DNA of 64,000 bases from Mimachlamys varia (taxonomy: Eukaryota; Mollusca; Bivalvia; Pectinida; Pectinidae). The DNA lies in contig OX392542.1 of assembly GCA_947623455.1 (NCBI GenBank), positions 8,501,625 through 8,565,624 of the forward strand, read 5' to 3'. The notes under the pieces are model-generated. The model did not search any database. It had not been told where the DNA came from and worked only from the letters and a program-made list of their open reading frames with translations. A program made the position numbers and the translations under genes. Below, piece by piece: positions 24,306-35,830 of this stretch. Every line of letters starts with the position of its first letter. Position 1 is the stretch's first letter.

Positions 24306-25109
24306 GTATATTTACATTTCAACTTCTAACCATAACCGAAAAAATAATATCGACCATAAAATAAGACAAATTATAGCTCCACGAAACACTGGTATGTTGT
24401 ATAGGTAGAACATCCCGTAGCGCGTGCTCGTTTTCGAGAGGCGGAAACGTTTCACGCGCTCCTGGATAGGCGACTTTGAAATATAGTCCGCGAAAAACAG
24501 CTGCCGTACAAGGATTTTATTAAGAAACTGTTGAAACTTTTTATTTCTTTTGCACTGTTTCTATCTAAGGTTGCTTTAAAACAGCACTTGCAATAATTGT
24601 CGTCATTATAATCGACAACTATTATTTATGACGTCATTCTTCGGAGCATGTCCGCTGAATTTGAGAAATAAGTAAGATGGTCCGTCATGAAAAAAGCTGT
24701 CAGCTTCGTTTTGTTTGTTGCTGCGTTGCATTAGAATCCTCATGCATGTATGCTATATTTTGGTCGATTTCACTGTTGGTGAGGGATACGAATCGTCTTT
24801 CTACACATATACATGCATGTACATGTACGTGGTGTCAATACATTATTTCGGCCAAGTGAAACAATGCTGCACATTTCGGGAATCACGGAGGGGGACACCC
24901 TCTTCATGGCAGACAGTGAGTGATTAAAAGTTGTCTATAGTTTCTCGTCCAAACGAGAGTTCGGCGTGATATGCATTGTTTTCCAACCTTCATCTCACGT
25001 TCATATTCATATTCGTTTCGGGTGTAGTCCTATGAACCGAAACGGAACTTGCTTGGTTTATATAGTGACACCGCGGCGCAAATGTAAATTTATGAATACA
25101 TCGTAAGAA
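24306..25109. other. Unique-looking insert between GTGAGAAT arrays
   Basis: Less AT-rich than its surroundings. It holds short open stretches (24677-24927) but no supported exon pair. Together with the palindrome it may be one insertion into the array. Confidence 0.3.
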
Positions 25110-25440
25110 TGATAGATAGGCCTAAATATAATGTGAGAAATAGTATGATGTCAATATAAAAAATTATTATGAGAATAATAGATACATGTAATGTGAGAAT
25201 ATATTATCATATAAACACATTGTGAGAATAATAGGTAAATGTAATGTAAGAATATGATATTATATAAATATATCGTGAGAATAAAAGTTAAATGTAATGC
25301 GAGAATATACTATTATATTAATACATTCAATAATAGATATATTCAATACTAAAAGGCTGGATCTATGTTATATTAGCCGTAGCTGATCGTAAAGAGAGTT
25401 ATAAATTTTGAAGAGGTAATTGTAGGTAATTGTAATGTGA
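25110..25440. repeat. Degenerate GTGAGAAT repeat, right part
   Basis: Units such as AATGTGAGAATAT and TTGTGAGAATAATAG recur roughly every 55-70 bases with drift. Continuation of the 23900-24148 array. Confidence 0.55.
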
Positions 25441-25691
25441 GATGTCTCTCTACACTACATATCCTGTGAGTAGTGTGTCTGCATATATTTGTATTGTGTT
25501 AATATTATTCACTTTACTGATGAACCAAAATGTTGAAAGTAATAAAAAAAAAAAAAAAAATGTTTCATGTACAATTAAAATCTTACACCTCTCTCCAATA
25601 TTGAAATGGGTTCGTCCTGCAAAATAACAAGCCAGGCTCCAATTCCTTGCTACGAGGACCACGAACAACTTTTTGAGGAAACAGAATAGTG

Positions 25692-25762
25692 TGCTACCAC
25701 TGGGGTATTGAACCCTCAATCACCAGGTTCTTCGTCGGACGCTCTTTCACTGACCTAAAGAG
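25692..25762 (-). repeat. tRNA-like (SINE head) sequence
   Basis: On the - strand: TTTAGGTCAGTGAAAGAGC (A-box-like) and GAGGGTTCAATACCCC (B box with T-arm stem). It follows a poly-A run at about 25545. Probably a tRNA-derived SINE. Confidence 0.5.
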
Positions 25763-25799
25763 AAATTCTGTCTAGCTCGAATCTAGAAAGCGACTTAAA

Positions 25800-26591
25800 C
25801 TAAATATGCTATGTACATTCAAATCTGCCCCATATATATCGTATTTAGTGAGAAAACAGCAAAACGGATTTGTAGCAGTTTTTAGTGACGTCACTTGACA
25901 ACCATGGAGAGTACTATTTTGAATGGGTTTCTTGCGTCTGATGTCTTGCAAAGTTTGTATCTCTCCACTGCGTTCAATATATATTTATCAAATGGATAAT
26001 TCCTGATATTTCCCTAATATAATATTATAATGTAATTAATATGAATATAGTGAAATCAGCTATCATATTTTGGTAGACTATATATGGCCTTGTATTCTCA
26101 GAGGCTTTTTTACGCATGAGGAAACACCGGAAGGGCACAAAGTGTTTACAGATCAAACCCCAGCGGCGTTTCACCGTTTAGGGGTTTACAAAAATTGAAA
26201 AAAAATCACTGTAAAACCGTAATCGCCATATCATTTTAATTTTAATAATTTTGAACATTTATTTATACTTTGACGTCAATAACTATTCCTTCAGTATGTG
26301 AGGCATGTTTATGTTGTAGCAATGTATAGTTAGCTAGGACGGATCACCAGACATAACGGTAAGATGGGGAGTGTGTCAACTATCCAAAATATCTCAGTAT
26401 CTACGATACAGCTTAGGCTCGGTAAATACACACAGCCGTTAAACCGCGCTATGATACCACGTCCTCAATAAGACGCTTCGTTACGTAAATATGAATTGAG
26501 CAGACTATCAGCCAGACAAGGCATTGGACCCTATGGTATTGTAAGGGCTCATATTTCTGTGTTTGTTACGTGGATCTAAACTACTAACGAC
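25800..26591. other. Intergenic, possible promoter of the orphan exon
   Basis: No repeat or ORF recognised. The part from about 26450 to 26591 is less AT-rich and leads straight into the 26592 exon. Confidence 0.3.
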
Positions 26592-26637
26592 ATGGTTGCA
26601 GCTGCGAAAGAGAAAGAGGCTGCTGTAAAAGAGGATG
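26592..26637 (+). CDS. Putative orphan first coding exon (15 codons, phase 1)
   Basis: ATG in a good context (ACGACATGG) opens MVAAAKEKEAAVKED followed by a GTGAGT donor after the first base of codon 16. Length class, charged composition and phase match the first coding exons of the two SLC17 genes downstream (73 and 106 nt, both phase 1). It could splice to SLC17 gene 1 exon 2 (37329) as an alternative N-terminus, or belong to a lost or unseen gene. No transcript evidence is available. Confidence 0.4.
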
Positions 26638-27499
26638 GTGAGTAAATAGATTTATTTGAGAAATCATTGCATCAATGCATAAACGTCCAGTATATTAACA
26701 ATACATGTTTTGCCATGTTACTACAGATACGTAATAGATTTATTTTCAACTTTGGTCCTTAACGGAGGCAGGTAATACATTTTACATATAATATAAAATA
26801 CTTATCACAATGAGAAGCTGTTATACTTTATTGTGTCTTTGTTAAGAAAATAGTGCAAGGAAGCAAGCACTATTGTCTGAAACTAATGAGTACAAGAAAT
26901 TTCGTTTTTCTATTGCTGTAACTTACGTTAAAGTGTAAAACATATTTTTTTTTGCTTTTATAACTAGTTTTAAAAACGGTTTTGTTTGTTAAATTTGATA
27001 CATATTATATACAAAGAAAACTATGAAAGACAACTACAGAAAACAAATATGTTTTGCAGAGAAGAGATAATATGTTTAGCAAATTATCCATATATTGATC
27101 CGCTAAAATCTACAGAAGCGTATTACTGCCACAACATTTTTTTAATTTGAAACATAAGCTATTATCTCCAAGTTTCGGGTATGTCAGTCGAAATTTCGAG
27201 TTATTTTGACAAAATTTCGAGAAAATAAGGAAAGCATTTAATGTAATTTATCTAAAAGAATCGAATTAGCAGCACGAACTTTCGAATTTGTATCGCCTTT
27301 TGAACAAAAGTTAATTCCTTCGAAATTGTAGCGAGTCTTAATCTACATACATTGTTTTGAAATTTTTGAGTTTATCTTTGTAATTGGAATGAGACAATAG
27401 CCAATGGTGTAAGCTAGAGATATCAAACCCAAAAGGTTTTCAAATTGGTGAAAACAAAAGACTCAGGGTATACCAAATTTGAATCCCTGGGATGGAATT

Positions 27500-27672
27500 T
27501 CGTCGATGAAGCTGAAGACGCTTACTTGTCCGGAACACCTGGTCTTATTATCTTGTGTTTTTACGAGAGTCTCCATGTAAATATTTCCTTTGTTCCTATT
27601 TTGCCCTTAGTTTAATCGATTTTGAGTTCGCATTATGGCTTTGTTGACGCTTTGGTATTCTCCGATGTTTTC
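27500..27672 (+). mobile_element. Family A retroelement 3' fragment
   Basis: Contains the family blocks TCGTCGATGAAGC, CCGGAACACCTGGTC and TTGTTGACGCTTTGGTATTC in coding orientation. Decayed. The sequence from 26638 to 27499 before it shows nothing recognisable. Confidence 0.65.
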
Positions 27673-27934
27673 CCTACCCTACAGCTCTGATCATGAAAGA
27701 TAATTATAATCTTTTTCTTTATACAGGTGAATTATCAGATATTATCGATAGATTATTCTGTTTGTAATAGAGTACATATTGATTGCACTTCGGTGAAGAT
27801 ATACGATTTGTTTAAATGTGTTGATTTAATTATTTCCGTTTTCAAACGTTAGAACATTTCTTCAAATATTACGCTAATAGCACAATGTTTTATGTTGGTG
27901 CATGCGCATTTTATATTTTGATGTGATCAATATA

Positions 27935-28110
27935 TACATGGCGGATGTCGTCGATAAAGCAGAACGCTTACTCTTCTGAAGCACATGATCTTATTCTTTC
28001 GTGTCTTTAAGGGAGTCCGTGTCAATATTTCATTTGTTCATATTTTCCCATTTTTTAATAGATCTTGAGTTTTGATTATGGTTTTATTGGCGCTTTGGTT
28101 TTTCGAAATC
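27935..28110 (+). mobile_element. Family A retroelement 3' fragment
   Basis: Same block order as 27500-27672 (TCGTCGATAAAGC, AGCACATGATCTTATTC, TTATTGGCGCTTTGG), more diverged. Confidence 0.6.
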
Positions 28111-28745
28111 ATGAACAGGAACTTCATTAGTAATAATTGTTTCATACACAATACTATGCATATCATATTTAAAAAAGATAATTATTTGTTTATTAGCATG
28201 TTCTTGCATCTGTTGTTATTTGTGTAACATCCATGTCTGTGATCTAATACCGGAAATAAATACTGTTATTATTTTATGTGGTAGGGTACGATATGGCGAC
28301 ATATTGCACTCAAGAGTAAACATATTGTTCTGCTTAGCACGAATATATTATAAATGAACACCGTCACGTATCCGCAATATGGTGCCACGTTAATTAAAGT
28401 ATAAATGTGTAGGCTTTCGGTAACAGTTGTATATTACGGGTTCAAATAACCCGCCAGCTGATAAATAATCGTGAGTTATATTACATTGTTTTGACTTTTA
28501 ATAGTTTGACTTCGTAAGTATTTTCTTGTTATAGGAATATATTAACATTTGCGCTGCAACCCACTATATTACAATTACAGCAGGAATGTTTTTTCATAAA
28601 AGTATGAAAGCAATGGTTCTCGAGACGTAGCACGTGGTTTACTTATGACGTCATTTATTATTCTTGTTCTATGAGAGGCTTTTTGTTTCGCTTCGAAAAA
28701 TATTAAGAACGCCATACGCCAAACGTTTAAATAGCTAATCATGAC

Positions 28746-28930
28746 CTATTAAAAGCCAGGGTTATTTCAGGACGGTCTCCCGGTGCACGCGTTATTGGTA
28801 TGTGTGTGTTGAGAGCGTGTGTATTTGAGAAGCAGCGGTATGTTGATATAAGCTTCTTGTGACAGTCTGGATCTCTTTCCGATTTCAAGGGCTACCACAC
28901 TGGGTATGAAAGGTCAGAGATTCCATCCAT
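28746..28930. repeat. SINE-like repeat, family B
   Basis: GGTTATTTCAGGACGGTCTCC followed by a GT-rich segment and CTTGTGACAGTCTGGATCT, parallel to 3060-3470. The stretch 28111-28745 shows only a short block (28540-28610) shared with the copy-B-specific part of the segmental duplication. Confidence 0.5.
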
Positions 28931-29514
28931 AATTTCAGGAAGCCTTAGCGTAGTGACTTTCAATCCTGATATGAATAATGCTTTTTACAAATATTACAGT
29001 TGTAATAATCCAAAACCTGAGCTTGTATGTGTTAGCAAACGTTCGAATACATGTATTAACGTTTATGTGCAAATCGGCAGTCGCTAAATTCAGATAGTAA
29101 GTCAAAATTTCGAGTTATAATCTTAACATTTTAGATGCGTAAGTCTAAATTTCGAGTTATTATCCCAAAATGTCTAGTTCTTTAAATTTGCTAATTAATG
29201 ATAATCAATTGATGTTTAAACGTGGCGGAGAGGCTCATGGCAACATACCTGGACTGTATCCACGACACAGACAAAATGAAAGCGATCACAGTTCACAAAA
29301 AACGGATACGTAGTGACACATCTGACAATGGTCAAACCGATAGCAAATGTGAGCGATTAGGTGCTTAATGTGCAAGTATAATGCCTCATAGGTGAGTCAT
29401 ACTTAGATACATATATTGTGCCATTCATGTATCTATGACACTATGATTAACAGACTACATTTTACTAAACAATTATGAAATCACAACTCTTATAATTAAA
29501 TGCTAATGAGTTAA

Positions 29515-31240
29515 ATGACGATAATAAACGGAAAGCTATCTTCTACTGGATACGAAAACATTATATAGACATAACGTTTTGTCAGGAAACACATTGTGGA
29601 AATTCTAACTCACAATTCATATGGAAAAGGGAATGGAATGGAAAAAGTTATTGGGCAAACGCTACCTCTGCGTCGAGGGGTGTTGCTATACTCTTCAAAA
29701 CAGGACTTCAATTAAACATATCCAATATAGAATATGACATCGTGAGTAGATGTATAATACTGGAACCAAAATTTGAACAGAAACAAATATGGTTAATTAA
29801 TATATACACACCTAATATCGTTCTTTAGCAAACTAACAGAGAAATATAAGCAGTTTGAAGGAAATTATATTATTAAAGGAGGAGATTTTAATGGTGTAAT
29901 AAACACTGGTATGGATAGGGAAACTTGTACCAATGGGAAAGAGGGTTGGAAAATAGAACTAGATAAGCTTATACAAGATCTAAATATGAAAGTTGTCTGG
30001 AGAAGGAGACTTCCAGATATGAAATCTTTCACTTTCAATAGAGCAGGTACATTTGAATATTCATGGAACAGCAAAGTGAATAAAGTGTCAAAACAAACAT
30101 GTTACTTGTTACGATCAGAAAGTGGGTTGACAATGATTGACATAGACACAATAATTAAAACTAGCAGGATATAACTTATATATCAAATTATTCATAGTGA
30201 AACTGATACATGGGATATTTTTTGGGAAATATTGGCTACAAGGTTGTGACATGAAATTCAACACCAACTATTTTCTAACCTTAAACACTCCATCAATATA
30301 GTAGGAAGCACGAGTACATTGGCAAACATGACTCAGAATGATCAACGTCACTTCAAAAAAAGAGGTGTTAAATCAAAATATTTTTGGCAATCATATGTTA
30401 CTTTTTAAGAAATATCCATGTTTTTCAGAATATGCGGAGAAAGTGGTTTTATCAAAATCAGAGATATATGGGATACTCGACAGAATACTTTCTTTCTTAC
30501 TGTCAGACGTACTGCTCAAAAACAATTTAAAAAAAATAAAATTGATGGCAGAATTTTTGATATTAAAATCAAATTCCGAAAGAGTTGATAGAGTACATCA
30601 AAACTAACCGAGAAAACGAGGAAAACTCAACAGTTGTAGCAGACGACTTTTTGTTCACTTTTGAACTGTAATAAGCCAGAGAGTAAAATCATAAAAAGAA
30701 CAATCTATGTTCAACAGTAGGCCATAAAATCACAAATAAAATGGCAAAACCACTTTAACGATAACAATATAGTGACTGGAACCTTACTTCGAATTCGTTA
30801 GATAGAGCAATCAGTGCCAATAAATGAAAGGAACTCCTTTGGAAATGTCTCCATAGAATTGTCAATACTGAACACAAATTGAAACAAATGCATAAGTCCA
30901 ATGGTTTGTGTTATCTGTGTGCACAGGATCAAGAAACGCAAAGTCATTCATTTTTTTACTTGTGGTATTGTTAATGAGGTTTGGGATAAAATAAAAGACA
31001 TAGTGAAAACAAGCTTACATGGAATTAATTACGAAATTAATAAAAAAAAAACTCTCAAGTCTATTTAAAGCATCTCTTATAAATGCATAAACGTTTGCAT
31101 TGTCCCATTGTTTTTGGATCAAGTTATGCAACGCAAAAAGACTCGTCGAACTTATCATTCGAAATATTGTAAACGTCTAGTAGTTTTGAACCTAACTGAA
31201 CATATACTGGACAAGTTATAAAGAGGTGAGCTTTGCTTTC
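29515..31240 (+). pseudogene. LINE (L1/Tx1-like) with endonuclease and C-terminus, RT core missing
   Basis: From about 29520, + frames give an APE-type endonuclease: DITFCQETHCG, then GVAILFKTG, then GGDFNGVI near 29878 and FTFNRAGTFEYSW near 30035. Decayed sequence follows. Near 30835-30965 a C-terminal block reads WKCLHRIVNTEHKL and LCYLCAQDQETQSH, a cysteine/histidine motif typical of L1-type C-termini. The catalytic RT region with its DD box is not visible between them. Multiple stops; inactive. Confidence 0.7.
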
Positions 31241-31440
31241 TATATCTGGACAAGTAGCTGACGTTGGCTAGATACGACTAATTTAACTACAGGGAACCTT
31301 CGTTTAACTACATTTACGAGGGTTCAAATTTCAGAATGTATATTGACCGAGTGATAACGTCCCGAGCAAGTCTTTATTAAATAAGGGTCAACTTCCTAAA
31401 ATTACATTTCTTGATGGCATGAATCCTCAGACTATATTAA

Positions 31441-31567
31441 ATATGGATCAACTCCCCGAGACTTCAATTACTAAGGGTCAACATTCCGAGACTTCAATCA
31501 CAAAGGACCAACGTCCCGAGACTTATATCGGTAAGGGTAAACTCTCCGAGACTTCAGTCACTAAGGG
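31441..31567. repeat. 30-bp minisatellite, about 4 clear units
   Basis: Units like ACTCCCCGAGACTTCAATTA followed by CTAAGGGTCA repeat exactly every 30 bp, with decayed units from about 31345 and one more at about 31930. Because the period is divisible by three, an open frame of ten-residue repeats (ETSITKG-like) runs through it; I do not call it a gene. Confidence 0.8.
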
Positions 31568-31570
31568 TAA

Positions 31571-31924
31571 TGCTATGGTCACAAAGATCGGCCGGTATCC
31601 GGGGATAGGGGATATTCGGGAGTACACCGCTGGTTCTGGCCATTTTTCCGACATCGGACAACACCGGCAAAAAAATATATATCGGATATCGGACAATACC
31701 TAAACGATGTGTGAAGGATATGTGGCCGATTATGAAAATCTACGGGACACCGGAGAAATTTTAACTTCGAGTTAAAACTCTTCGGGCACCTCCCCGATGC
31801 TGCCTGAGAGCCCCGGCCACCGGCCGGCCATGTCTGGTGTCCGGCCGGGGACCAGGCCAAAATGGCTAAAAAACATGCCGGGAGTACATTCTAAGCCTAA
31901 TCGGAAGTGATTGTGACCAAAGCA
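31571..31924. mobile_element. 354-bp PIF/Harbinger-like nonautonomous element
   Basis: TIR TGCTATGGTCACAA at the left and TTGTGACCAAAGCA at the right (13 of 14 matched), flanked by the 3-bp direct repeat TAA (31568-31570, 31925-31927), as PIF/Harbinger elements leave. The interior is unusually GC-rich (CCGGCC runs near 31810-31850) against a strongly AT-rich background. Noncoding. It sits inside the 30-bp minisatellite. Confidence 0.7.
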
Positions 31925-31989
31925 TAACTCCCCCGAACTTCATCACTATTGGGCAACGTTTTAGACTATATTATTTTTCTGCAAAATTT

Positions 31990-32590
31990 CATCTTTAATG
32001 TAATACAAAGGATAACTAGATTGTATTTGTACGAACTAATGCTTGAGTTTAAAATATATAGGTTAAATAGATTCAGCAACAACAGAAAATGGCCAAACTA
32101 GGTAGATTAATTGCTAGTGGTAATGAATCCAAAACAAATTGGGCGGGTATATGTGGATGTTATGGTATCCGGACGGGTTTCTACACATGCGATGGTACAT
32201 GTATCCATGTAATCAATTTGTCATGGCTAGAGTCATAACATTGACCTTCAGATCATCCTTAACTTACATGTTCAGGTCAAACATACTTATTAAATCGTCC
32301 CAGTAAGTAAACCTTTGTGTATATCAACATCAGGTCAGGTCTAGGTCAGGCCTGAGATAAGTCTGTCCGATCTAGGGAACATCAGTAGTTAAACCAGTGT
32401 AACAACTTTACTGGAGTGTCGTGAAATCGACAGTACGCATTTCTCACTCATTTACTTTCTACCGTCTAAAATATTTGCCATTATACATAATTAACGTATA
32501 TATATGTATTATATAATGTAATCAGAGCTACATATTAGACAATATAGAGTAAAATCAATCTAACAATTAAACACAAAGGTGTATGATGAT
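31990..32590. other. Intergenic, nothing recognised
   Basis: AT-rich with short AGGTCAGG repeats near 32330-32355. No gene or element assigned. Confidence 0.4.
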
Positions 32591-32599
32591 AAGAAACAA

Positions 32600-32775
32600 A
32601 TATAGAGAATACCGAAGCGACAACAAAACTAGGGGCAAATTATGAATAAGGAAACCGTTGTAAGAGTACAGGAGAATACGACTAGATGTATGGGAAGAGT
32701 AAGTGTCACCCACCATGTATATCCTGGTCTTATGCAAGTAAACATCAAGTGAGAACCGAGTCATCATTTTATTTC
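32600..32775 (-). mobile_element. Family A retroelement 3' fragment
   Basis: Starts with the signature ATAGAGAATACCGAAGCG and continues to ATCAAGTGAGAACCGAGTC on the + strand. The decayed frame GDTYSSHTSSRILLYSY is readable on the - strand. Confidence 0.65.
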
Positions 32776-33254
32776 AAATATACGTTAACAGATTGTATAA
32801 CAGTAGATCATCTATAGACTGAGATGAGAAAATATCACACTTGCATGTCGACAACATGAAGGATTATCTCACACTCGAAATACAGGAATGTGTTGTACCC
32901 TTGAACACTATCACTGTAAGGCTGAATGATAAACCATGGTTTCACATTGATATCAGACTGAAAAGTAGACAAAAAATAAACAGCATAAAAAAGGCTTAAC
33001 ACAACAATATCTAGGTAGCGTGGAGTAAATTAAAGGTTTACGAAATAAGGTTATTTCACTTGTCAAAAAAACCAAGGAAGTATTTTTTAGGAAAAATTAA
33101 AAACTAATTGACTGTTGAATATATTCCTTAAGATGAATGGCGGAATATATTCCTTAGCATAAATGCTGGAAAATTACAATAATGTTACTCAGTATGAACA
33201 ATAAAAATACATGTATATGAATAAAATCGGGCTTTTTACCCATAGACTACAGTA

Positions 33255-34045
33255 AAATATATAAGAGAATACCGAAGTGTCAACAAAATCATAATCCAAA
33301 CTCAAAATCGATTAAACCAGGGGCAAAATATAAACGAAGTAAAGATTCACATGGAGACTCTTAAAAAGAAGAAGAGAACACGACCAGGCGTTCCGGAAGA
33401 ATAAGCGTCCCCCGCTTCATAGACGACACCCGCCATGTAAATCTTTGTCACATCCAAGTAAACATCAAGTTCCCAAAATGAGAACCGAGTATCATTGTCA
33501 ATCACAACAAGTAAACACACCAATGAGCATACTCAAAAACATACATCTTCATATCACCCAAAAACACTTCCCAACGAGACAAAGATGGCGACCATAAAAC
33601 TTGCCCATAGTTCTGATCAACCTGCATCTCTCGAATCCTTGTGTTGTTAGTTTGTTTGTCAGCAGTCGACATCGATCACGAAAATCCCGATATTTAGAGC
33701 AAGCCCTGGAATACAGAATCAACTGCGACATGTAAACACCATAGGTTGGAGAAGCAGGGATGTTACTATCAAGAAATGGAAAGTTAACGATCGGAAAATT
33801 GAAATCATCACGTTTATAGTACATGTATAGCTTAGTAATAAGCTGTCCATGTTGGTCGTAGTTTTAGTAGAGATCGAGGAAAGCAGCTGATGTAGAAAAG
33901 TCTGTTATGTCCTTTATTTCAAGTTCAGAAGGGTACATGTATATACGATCGACGTGGTCAGCAAACTTCTTGTTGTTTATAGACATTACATCGTCGATAT
34001 ATCTGAAAGTGAAATTACAGGATTTCGCAAGGTTTTTGTCACCAG
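33255..34045 (-). mobile_element. Longest family A copy: reverse transcriptase C-terminal half
   Basis: On the - strand the order is a catalytic box FRYIDDVMSINNKKFADHV (about 33940-34020), then ELEIKDITD, then a long open frame (33549-33824) with KRDDFNFPIVNFPFLDSNIP, YGVYMSQLI and GKFYGRH. A 3' noncoding tail follows, ending in the signature at 33260. The xIDD box marks a reverse transcriptase. This ORF type is common in bivalve genomes, but its clade (Penelope-like or other) is uncertain. The N-terminal half is missing, so it is 5'-truncated and inactive. Confidence 0.75.
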
Positions 34046-34299
34046 TCCTGTTAAAACCTTGCCAAATCCTTTAATATAAGATATTTTTCATTAAAACTTT
34101 TTTTTACCATATAAATTTACTGTTCGAAAAGATATTTAGGATTTGCAACGCCTCATACCAATTTCCATAATACAATTTTGTATGTATATATAATATTTTA
34201 GAATTACAGTGAAATAAATAGCCAATGTGTCAAGTGGTGAGTTGAAAATAGATGTACATATCTGTTTTCAAATTATATTACTTAATGATATTCCCAGGT

Positions 34300-34400
34300 T
34301 AGAGAACGAGAGAGCTTTCACTTACATTATATATAGGCATAGCATGTTGCCTAATACTTTTGATGATGTATTTAATCAATAAAAGCTATTTGAAATGAAA
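34300..34400 (+). mobile_element. LINE 3' end remnant
   Basis: GGCATAGCATGTTGCCTAATAC followed by a tail AATAAAAGCTATTTGAAATG with repeated GAAAAT, like the 3' terminus of CR1-type elements. Confidence 0.4.
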
Positions 34401-34800
34401 ATGAAAATATAACTGTTACCGTCTCGTTAATGAGTTTCTGCAGGATTACATGTACATGGCACCATATGGCTGATATTTAACGTTGTAAATTAATTACGAG
34501 TGTTTCACAGAACAATCAGTAGTTTTCTTGAAAAATAACTCATTTACGTTTCTATCTACGATTTTTTTGTGTCTGCTATAAACAACATTTGTAATAATTT
34601 GCGAAGAAATGTTCTAATGATGTCACGTTTGACAACAGAACAAATTGAATGATAAAACAACACACTTGATAGCGATCGCATATGTTCGCCAAAATGCAGT
34701 TTATATAACGCCTTTACAAACAGTTTTATCCACTGTTATTGACTGTTAGTTTTACTGTACAAAGAGTAAGACTGTGAAAATCTTTTCACGACCAACCCCC

Positions 34801-34932
34801 GAAATCATGACACAATCTGAGACTTAAGTTTGTGCTTAGCCAATCAGGTATGACGTTACTTTTTGTAACGTTATTTGTGATTGGCTAAGTCCAAACTTAA
34901 GACAAATTTAGACTTAAGATTGTTTCATGATC
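34801..34932. mobile_element. Inverted-repeat (MITE-like) element
   Basis: The left arm, with TTGTGCTTAGCCAATCA and TGACGTTAC, is mirrored by GTAACGTT and TGATTGGCTAAG on the right. The ends ATCATGACACAATCT / AGATTGTTTCATGAT also pair. Noncoding. Confidence 0.65.
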
Positions 34933-35267
34933 CTGGGTCAGGTACATGTATGTAAGAAAGGGGATGCCACTCACGAAGCTTTCAAGTTTTGTAAAGCCCC
35001 AGACATCGGCGAGGTTTTAGCAAATTAGAAAATCCAAACGGTAACATTTCCCTATCTTACACCCTGGTCATGAAAGAGTATGTTCCCTAATTCCAACTAA
35101 CTAGAACAAGCGCAGGAGCATTGAATCTACGTTTGGACTGACTTCTATTTCTAAAATATCAACTTAATGTTCAATCAGTGAGTTAAGGCATATCCCATAA
35201 ATGTAGCGCAATGGTTTTAAACTTCTACACATTTACTCTGCCGAATTGCAATATGGGCGTTCGTTGT

Positions 35268-35316
35268 TCGTGACGTCACGTCATTTATCAGGTATTGTGA
35301 CGTCAAGTCAACTGAA
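35268..35316. promoter_or_regulatory. Paired CRE-like sites upstream of SLC17 gene 1
   Basis: TGACGTCA occurs at about 35271 (followed by CGTCA) and again at about 35300, 30 bp apart and roughly 0.5 kb before the SLC17 start codon. These are perfect ATF/CREB consensus octamers; a regulatory role is inference only. The rest of 34933-35830 shows nothing else. Confidence 0.35.
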
Positions 35317-35830
35317 ATTTGGTATAAGATTGAAATGGCTTTGATGATGGAAATTTTATCTTTTACACTTAAAAGGAGAGAGAAACATTCTTATTTATGA
35401 CACAGCATTCCTCAAACAATTTATAGCAAGTTTATGTATAAATATACTTTATCTCCATGACAAGCAGCGATCGTATCTTATTATTGCACATAAAAAGAAA
35501 CCCCATTCAACCATTTGAAAGCCAGTTTTCCAGCCTACTAAGCATGGTCGTTACGGTTAGAGTCTGATATAATTGAATAAACGACAAGTCTTACCTTTGA
35601 GACTATCATGTATCTTAAGGGCCAGTGTTTTGTACATCTCTGACTGGACAGCATTAGCTATGTACGATCATGCCATGGGTTGGCTTTACCTGTATACACG
35701 TGTGTCTTCGCCCACACTAATAAGTATGCATCATAATGTATCCATGATGCTGGGGACGTGAACCAACATTTATACAAAGTTCATTAATGTATTGTGTAGC
35801 ACGTTAACATCTACTGTTCCTAGCAAAAAA

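Noticed and set aside
24677..24927. Possible small secreted protein (short hydrophobic frame after ATGAAAAAAGCTGTC and a donor-like GTGAGT)
   Set aside because: The hydrophobic frame stops after 15 codons, no partner exon is found, and other frames are low complexity.
23900..25440. CRISPR-like or satellite array
   Set aside because: Units drift in length and sequence and spacers are not unique; a eukaryotic degenerate repeat fits better.
31419..31703. 94-codon frame with ten-residue repeats
   Set aside because: Explained by a 30-bp minisatellite whose period keeps any frame open; it runs into a TIR element.
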